From assembly GCA_024220505.1 (NCBI GenBank), contig JAKZZE010000009.1:940001-1004000 (forward strand): 64,000 nt of DNA, given 5' to 3'. Positions 57,683 through 64,000 of this stretch are shown one piece after another; the first letter of the stretch is position 1, and each line of letters opens with the position of its first letter. Made by a program: the position numbers and the translations under genes. A model generated the notes under the pieces. The model saw only the letters and a program-made list of their open reading frames with translations, made no database searches and had not been told where the DNA came from. Origin of the DNA: Rhizopus arrhizus. Taxonomy: Eukaryota; Mucoromycota; Mucoromycetes; Mucorales; Rhizopodaceae.

Positions 57683-59700
57683 TCAAACAAAATAGATTGC
57701 GACAGATAAAAGTAGTACCACAGACAAAGGAATAGATGAAAGTTGTACAGCACTAGATTTTTCTTTGTTTGGAACAACTTTATGTACTTTTTGAGCAGCC
57801 ATAGACCTTGCCAAAGTATATTCTTCTACCGATTTACCTTCAAGATAAGCTGCCTTAATAACTCCTTGTCCAGGATAGAGAATATCCAAATGTTGAGGCA
57901 ATTGCTCTTCAGGCGCGTTTAGTAATGTCCAAGAATAAGATGACTTCATTTCACCTCGAGGACAGTTTTTGTTACAGGTATGATAGCAATCATCTTCTGG
58001 CCAGGCAGGAGGTGTAGAAGCGTTTGGATGATTCCATCCCAAGTCTAATTCACAGTCCGTATAAGGTTCAAATTGAGAAGAGCCGTAAAAGTCAATCAAA
58101 CCAGCAATCGCCCCTGTCCAAGCAGCATTATAATCTTGAGTCACTTCCGAGTATTCATAATTTGAACGGTCATCATACCATGAATCGTCAACGTTAGGTC
58201 CACCTTCAACAGCACCATACAAGATAAAGCGCTGAGGAGTCTTGGATTCACTAAAGTCCGTTTCAACTGTGTCTTGAGGAGCGCCGCGCAAAGGGTAATC
58301 AATATAGGAGTTATATGATGCTTTGTGATAAGGTTTAGAAGGATAATTATCACCAAAGCCAACAACCCAACTATAGCCGTAATCTCCAAGAGCATAGTTA
58401 ATCTGTTGAACTGCAAAGGTAGTCATGCTTTTGGCTTCAGGTTGATCGTAACCAATTAATTTTGCAAATGCCATCATCAAAAATGCCACGTTGCCTGAGT
58501 AGCCAACTGAGCCCCAGTGTTCGATATATGCCAATCCACGTGGAGTATATTTTACGATCTGACTAGGCCCAGGCAGGAACTGATTAAAGTAGTCCATTGA
58601 GTTATTATAGAAAGTCTTATCCTTAGTAATTGCGTATAAGAGCACGTGAAGTCCACCGCCTTTTTCGTCCCATGAGTATTCCAACCACGAATCCGTAACA
58701 GATGCATACCATTTTTTAGCTTCTTGAAGATAATAGTCATCGTTTGTTGCAGCATATAGCCAAGCAGCGCCCCATGCCAACTCATCTTGATAACCTGTAG
58801 AAGGATACCAAAAAGTGGCCCATTGAAAGGCATTTTGGTGTGAAGAGACATAGCTTCCTTGATGTTCAACAGCAAATTTATACAATCTTTTTGCATGGTC
58901 CACTAAAAGATCAGCATAGGTAGCATTGTGTTTACGCCACACAATAGAGACCGAGGCTAAAGCAGCAGTGTACTCACCAATAATTTCGGAAGATGGGTTA
59001 TCAGGTGTGATATAGGTAGCTTTATGAGGAAGCCCGGTAGGTACCCACTGCTCATATTCTTCAGGTGGTCCCCAGTAATTGAAATCAACATCCCATCCGA
59101 TGACTTTTGAAATAGGGCCTAAGGCAGATACACCCAATTGACCTACAATATGTGTATCGTTATGATGTGCATTGACAAGATAATCTAGATTTTAATGCAA
59201 AAAAAAAAAAAGTTCCGGATGATAAGCAACAGAAAAATTCTCCTATCAAATCTTTCTTTTGTACCTGCTCCCCATTTAAGTAATTCAAGGCCTTCTGCTA
59301 ACTCATCTACTGAATTCATAGCATCTTCAAAAACCATGATGTTAAAAGCTAACTGAGTTGTGGCCCATCCTAGAGGTAAGCCCCACTTCATTGTGTTTGC
59401 TGCTTCATACCAAGCACGAGAGAGATCTTCACCAAAATCGCCTACGCATATTTTACATGAATCTGATCTCCAAGCCAACCGTTGATAGGGTAAAACACCC
59501 GATTTTTGTGCATGATAGAACAAGTAGCTTTTATGAAGCACTTCAGCGTAATTGTATTTCGGAGTCTTTGGCGCCGTATAGGGTTTGTCAAGTGGCGGCT
59601 TAGGTGGAAATTTAAGTGGACTACCTGGAATTGGCTCTGCAGAAAAAACAAAAGGCAATGTCACCACAGCCAATGTAAGCCATGGGGTTATGATTTGCAT
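57683..59700 (-). CDS. GH9 glycosidase-like protein, GPI-type, with altered catalytic motif
   Basis: Start 59700 (MQIITPWLTLAVVTLPFVFS, signal peptide), one intron between WGAG and DYLVNAHHNDTH. Total about 645 aa. The fold is GH9: GVLPYQRLAWRSDSC, WGLPLGWATTQLAFN, DELAWGAAWLYAATND, YGYSWVVGFGDNYPSKPYHK, and NYEYSEVTQDYNAAWTGAIA with the acid Glu in SEVTQDYN. But the catalytic motif DAGD, expected after DLS, reads EAAN (residues 99-102 in DLSRAWYEAANTMKWGLP), so the Asp that serves as the base is Asn and the other is Glu. Cys-rich DDCYHTCNKNCPRG is unlike classic GH9. The C-terminus (SSIPLSVVLLLSVAIYFV) looks like a GPI-anchor signal. Endoglucanase activity cannot be assumed. Confidence 0.8.
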
Positions 59701-59853
59701 ATTGACGTATACAGAAAAAAAAAAAGAAGAGGAAATTATATAAACAAAAAAAGAAAAGCAATATGGCCTTTATTTATACAATATTTAGGAAACAACTTGT
59801 TCCAAATTGAAATATTTTTTTTTCCTTTTCATTTTTATAAAAAGAGTAAAATT

Positions 59854-60228
59854 TTATTTAACAACACATCTTGATATTTTCATCAAGATTTTGGCAGCCT
59901 ATTATACAAGTGTCAAAAAAAATTTTTTTTGTATTTTTTTTTTTTTTTTTTTTTTGGTTACCTCAATGACTTGTTTTTCTGAACATATATCGTCTTCTTG
60001 TTCATAAGAAGCGAATGATGCTAGTGTGTTAGCAGCAGTAGAAACATCATCATATGGTGATTTATATTTCTTTTTATCATCCAAACTTGGAAGAGGAAGA
60101 TGATAACCAGGTAAAGAAGAAGGTGGTGGTAGGATATACCTCTGCTTATCTTGTGAATGATCAAATGGTGGTAATATATCTCGTGGTTGAATAGCTTTTG
60201 AAGTATTAGTTGATATGATTGATGGCAT
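59854..60228 (-). CDS. Small unrecognised two-exon protein, 103 aa
   Basis: Exon 1 60228-59962 (89 codons) and exon 2 59898-59854, with an intron (gtaacc...aatag) that includes a poly(A) run on this strand. MPSIISTNTSKAIQPRDILP, a Pro/Tyr-rich centre (YILPPPSSLPGYHLPLPSLD), SPYDDVSTAANTLASFASYE and, after the intron, AAKILMKISRCVVK. 'AANTLASFA' recalls short motifs in Mucorales regulators, but I cannot assign a domain. Removing the intron replaces an artificial Lys run by a sensible end. It could be a 3'-shortened relative of a larger regulator. Confidence 0.55.
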
Positions 60229-60557
60229 GACGATGTATGTTAATATGAAAATGAAAAGAGGGTTGAATAATAATAATAATAATAAAAAAAAATCTCCAAG
60301 TTCTTTTTTATGAAGAATATCGGTCATTGAAAAAACTACCACGCAGCAAAAAAAGAGGGTTTTTTAGGCTAACAAGCGAGGGTTTCGTAGTATTTTTTTT
60401 TTTTTTTTCATGTGATAAAAGCGTCTTTGTTTCATTCAATATATAAAAAAAAGGAGAGGAATTAAAGATAAATGTGGCGAGGAATAGTATATCATTGTTT
60501 CATATCATAAATATATTGTATTAAATTAGCAAATGAGTTTACATTCATATAGCACTA
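60229..60557. other. Intergenic stretch
   Basis: Low-complexity promoter of the small gene and 3' flank of the RBR gene. (AAT)n at about 60267-60284. Confidence 0.5.
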
Positions 60558-61545
60558 TTATTTGTCTGATTGTTCAAACATGCTTTTACGTGTCGCTTCT
60601 AGCTTTTCTTTTGAGAAGCCATGGCAATTATTGAGACAAGTATGATCGTTTCGTAAGCCTCCGCAACGATAACAGCTGCATAATGAACAAGAGTTAGGGA
60701 TTTTTTTTTTAATTTTATTTATTTATTTATTTACAAAGAGCCACCGCAAACACAAAGCATACTGGTGCATCCATCCTTTTAAAAAGTTGTAAGTTCAAAA
60801 AAGAAAATCACAGTTTATTTTGAAAAAATTACAATTTTCTCGACAAACCGTTTACATTTAGGACATCGAGTCCATGCATTATTCTTTACTACTTGAAGTG
60901 TCTTGTAAAGCTGCTCTTTTTCATTTACTATTTTCACAACACCTGATAAAATAAGCTAAAGGCTATTGTAATAAAAGAAAAAAAAATAATAGCTTACCTG
61001 GATGCCATGTAGACTGGCAAGCAGTACAGAAACCTTTTCTACATACTAAACATGAAGCAAATGTGCATTCTTTTAGCAAGTCCTCTTCAACTTCAAAGGA
61101 CACGCCACACTCTTTGAAGGGACATGTTACCTATTGCCAAGGGCATTATTCAAGTCTTAACACTTTTTATTCTCTGTCTTTTTTATACCTTATTCTTCAT
61201 AAAAGTGATTTTATAAGCAGTTTCCCACCATTCCTTGATTTCCTCAGGTTTAAAAATAAGTTCCAAATCCTGTTCTGTATGAAACTGCTTCTTACAATCT
61301 GGATGAGGACAATTGACTGCATCAAAATTAATCAAGTTGCTGTCTTTTAAAAGGCTATTAAAATAATCGCGTAGGCATTGACGACAAGAAGAATGGATGC
61401 AGTCCGAAGTATGATAAGACTCATTTGTATTGAACAAATTCAAGCAAATGATACATTCAAATGTAACACTTGTAGGAGATCCAGCAGTAACGTACTTGAC
61501 GGATTTTGCTAAAAGAGGATGTGGCTTAACGGCATAATGGCACAT
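60558..61545 (-). CDS. RBR-type (RING-IBR-RING) E3 ubiquitin ligase
   Basis: Start ATG 61545 (MCHYAVKPHPLLAKSVKYVT). RING1: FECIICLNLFNTNESYHTSD-CIHSSCRQCLRDYF with CPHPDC. Intron, then IBR: VTCPFKECGVSFEVEEDLLK-ECTFASCLVCRKGFCTACQS. Then VVKIVNEKEQLYKTL, and RING2: TRCPKCKRFVEKIDGCTSML-CVCGGSFCYRCGG, joined over two introns. The catalytic Cys expected in RBR RING2 is in DGCTSM. A Cys/His tail (NDHTCLNNCHGF) follows. RBR ligases form a thioester with ubiquitin. No UBA or UBL domain is visible, so targeting is unknown. The length is small (about 260 aa), close to minimal fungal RBRs. Confidence 0.88.
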
Positions 61546-64000
61546 TTTAGGAAAGGAAAACAAAAGAAAGAGAACTTCCAAGAAGAGAAAAATTAGGATG
61601 AAGCATATAAAATATGGTTTACATTACTTTTGATAAATTGATTATTTGATTAATAAAAGAAAGGGGTTAAGGCTGCTTTAATGTAAACTATGAGGATAAT
61701 TTTTCACTTAGTTTGGTAGCCAGAAAAGATTAAAAGCAAAGATAAAGTACTTGTGTATGGTCATTTATATGTGCAAGAATAAAAGGAAAGGTGAGTCGTA
61801 AAAAAAAATAATAATTACATACAAATGCCTGCTTCTTGTAATTATTGTAGAGTACAGGGGTGGCTTACTAAAAAGTGCTATAAAGGAAATCAGGATTAAA
61901 AATGCAAATGACCATAGACAAATAAACAAAACTACTTCATTTAACAACAATGAAACTTGTATTCTATCTCGTGAGTGTGACTATACATAGTATACAGTGT
62001 AACTATTAAACGTAAATTTTATTTATAATGACTTACATAAGTGCACGGCGTCTTCAATGCATTCTGATCGTCCAAATCAAATCAAGAGGGATATGAGGAA
62101 ATCAAAAAATATCATTTGGGATCACGGGTAAAAAAAAAAAAAGAAAGAAGATGAATATGTAAAGATAGAAAGGTGTGTAATAGACATCAGTTTAAGTTCT
62201 GAGGCAACCAATCCAAAAATCGTTTCCGAGAGAAAGTGAATGAAACCGAAACAATTTGTGGTAACGTAGGCCATCGAGTTCAAAGAGGATTAAACATATC
62301 TCAGGTCAACGGAGAAACAAGGAGGAGACAGAGTGAAAGGAACGGGGCTTGCTGGTGGATAACAAATTCAAAAGGAAAGATAAGGAATTTTCTACAAATA
62401 GTAGTATTTGTAATTGATTAAGTATATCGAGATATTGAATGGTGTGCTTCTTGATAAGATGGTGGTTAGGGTGCTTGAACTATTGTTTTAGTTTGCCATC
62501 AGGTAGTCAGCTAAGTCGCCAATAAATATACCCGCTACTCTCATTCCGGGACATGGAAATCCAGATAATGGGATTCTGTTGCACAGTGAGTCGACAAAGG
62601 GAATGCCTTTGTGAAAAATTATTTTGTAGAAAGCTGCGCTTAAGAGGGCTTGAATGAAAAAAAAGCTAGGGGTACCATCTAACCGAGAGCGGTGTTGTTA
62701 AAGTATAGTCTTCGATAACTTGCACTATTGAGATTGACCAGGTTTCGCTTGATGTGTAGCAGCAGATGTGAAAGGAATGTGTCATTAGGAAGATATAGGG
62801 GGCATAAGAGAAGTTGGGCTTATAGAATATTGACCCATTCTGTCATAACGAAAAGCTTTGCCAAATGCAGCATGAGGTTGATAGAAGGCCGTGAGGAACT
62901 GCTAAAAATCGTATGTATTCAGTGTTTCTGAGCGTTTTCAAACTGAATGATCTAAGCAGACATGAAGGCGTTAATGACAAGTCCATATCAGATTGTGAGT
63001 AGAAATGTGTTTCAAGGAATAGATTGAAGTCTTCGGGTTTAACATCGATAGGCAAAATCTGATTCACTATAGCCAGGTTTGGGGACATTGTTAGTAACAG
63101 GTTCTTGTGTGAATGCACACTCCATATTTAAATGGAATATTTAGGTAAGAAAAGGAAGCTTGACACGAAACATTAGTAGACAACTGTGTAGGATCAAGAC
63201 TATCGACAAATGGATGATAATACAATGGTCTGAGAATATTGCTAGTGTAAAATCCCCTCATGCGATGAAGGGTAAAATAATTAGATTATTGCCTATACAC
63301 CTTACACAGCTTTCATGCTTTTTCATTTGAATTACATTAAAATAAGTTATCAGACTTGCAGCGTCTTCCCTGCCATGTCCTTGGAATAAAAGACAGGCGA
63401 GATCATCAACTGACAACAACCACTCTGAGAGATAGTTGATGCCACACTTCACTCAAAAGAAGAGCTACTAACAATCATCCACTAACTTTGGAATTGTATC
63501 TCGTTTTGAAAACGTAGAAATGTTATGTACTGCATACAGATCCTGTAGAGTACGGTCACTAAAGAAAAAATTGATTTGCTTACTTTTCCACTCCTTTTAT
63601 ACTTTTTTCGAAATAATTGTTCCGCGGAATAATGAAAATTTTTTTTCTTATTTTCTCAGTTTGAAACTACAAAACTGATACATTAAGAAGTTTACTGAAA
63701 AACAAAGCACATTTATTTCAATAAACTTGTAAATATATTCATATATTTAATAAAATTCCAAATTTTATTTAATTGAATATTAATACATGCTTAGTAGTAA
63801 AACAGTTGCTTTGCACAAGTAAAATATCAAATTGTGGAGTATTAATTACCATGAATCGCAGTCAATAGAATGTTTTCGACTCAGATCACAGTCATCATGG
63901 TAACTTGCTAAAATATTCTCAAAAATTGTGAAACTCCAAAGTCTATGCTTTTGGGACTTTTTTATTAGACTGTTATCGAGCTTTTTGTTTACTGTATTTA
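61546..64000. other. Terminal 2.4 kb, no supported gene
   Basis: Short broken frames in 62236-63450. The minus-strand piece 62843-63118 (NLAIVNQILPIDVKPEDFNL, FLETHFYSQSDMDL) and preceding broken stretches (STHCATESHYLDFHVPE) look somewhat protein-like and might be a decayed element; I cannot name it. At 61968 ATGAAACTTGTATTCTATCTC precedes a gtgagt, a possible first exon of an unproven small gene. Confidence 0.45.

Overview
The window is nuclear DNA of a filamentous fungus, most likely an early-diverging mould of the Mucorales (Mucoromycota). The reasons are AT-rich sequence, compact genes split by many 45-80 nt GT-AG introns, typical fungal orthologues (Trs130, Get1, NudE, Ysc84, Reg1-like, Zn2Cys6 regulator), and mobile-element relics (a LINE of the type I associate with Mucorales, and Tc1/mariner-IS630 pieces). 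It is not bacterial: there are no operons, Shine-Dalgarno sites or CRISPR arrays. I found no tRNA or rRNA gene by eye.

Layout. 1-3849: 3' part of a TRAPP II subunit gene (TRAPPC10/Trs130), with two apparent frame breaks and a 53-nt T run in an intron. 5363-6058 (-): an R3HCC1/Selor-like protein. 7231-10488: a striking 3.26 kb structure, two ~1063-bp inverted arms differing by one base in a poly(T) run, around a 1.13 kb unique centre, carrying a broken C2H2 zinc-finger gene. 10612-11954: a four-exon orphan gene starting 123 bp beyond the right arm. 12690-14059: two dead mobile elements (Tc1/mariner transposase, LINE ORF1-like). 14217-16209: mitoribosomal uS4m and cystinosin. 18138-19832: Zn2Cys6 regulator. 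21980-22754: Get1. 22755-27566: gene-poor, with a DDE transposase relic. 27567-29795 (-): tyrosine phosphatase with a rhodanese domain. 30169-31774: two LINE ORF2 tails on opposite strands.

From 32562 the window is gene-dense: short/branched-chain acyl-CoA dehydrogenase, MidA/NDUFAF7-like methyltransferase, peroxiredoxin, Derlin, cytochrome c1, NudE, then (after a 2.9 kb gap) a Reg1-like protein with a possible PP1-docking motif, an unrecognised protein with an acidic tract, a membrane PHP-domain protein, ribosomal uS5, a RING protein, an RNF10/Mag2-like RING ligase, Ysc84, an ACAD10/11-like dehydrogenase, a GH9 protein with an altered catalytic motif, a small orphan, and an RBR ubiquitin ligase. 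61546-64000 holds no gene I can support.

The genes are mostly unrelated housekeeping functions. Loose themes are mitochondria (uS4m, MidA-like, cytochrome c1, ACAD), ER/secretory traffic (TRAPPC10, Get1, Derlin) and ubiquitin ligases (three near the right end, one beside the gene for a known substrate of its human relative). The most unusual items are the zinc-finger inverted-repeat element, the GH9 protein lacking its DAGD catalytic base, and a candidate 32-nt GC-AG intron in Get1.
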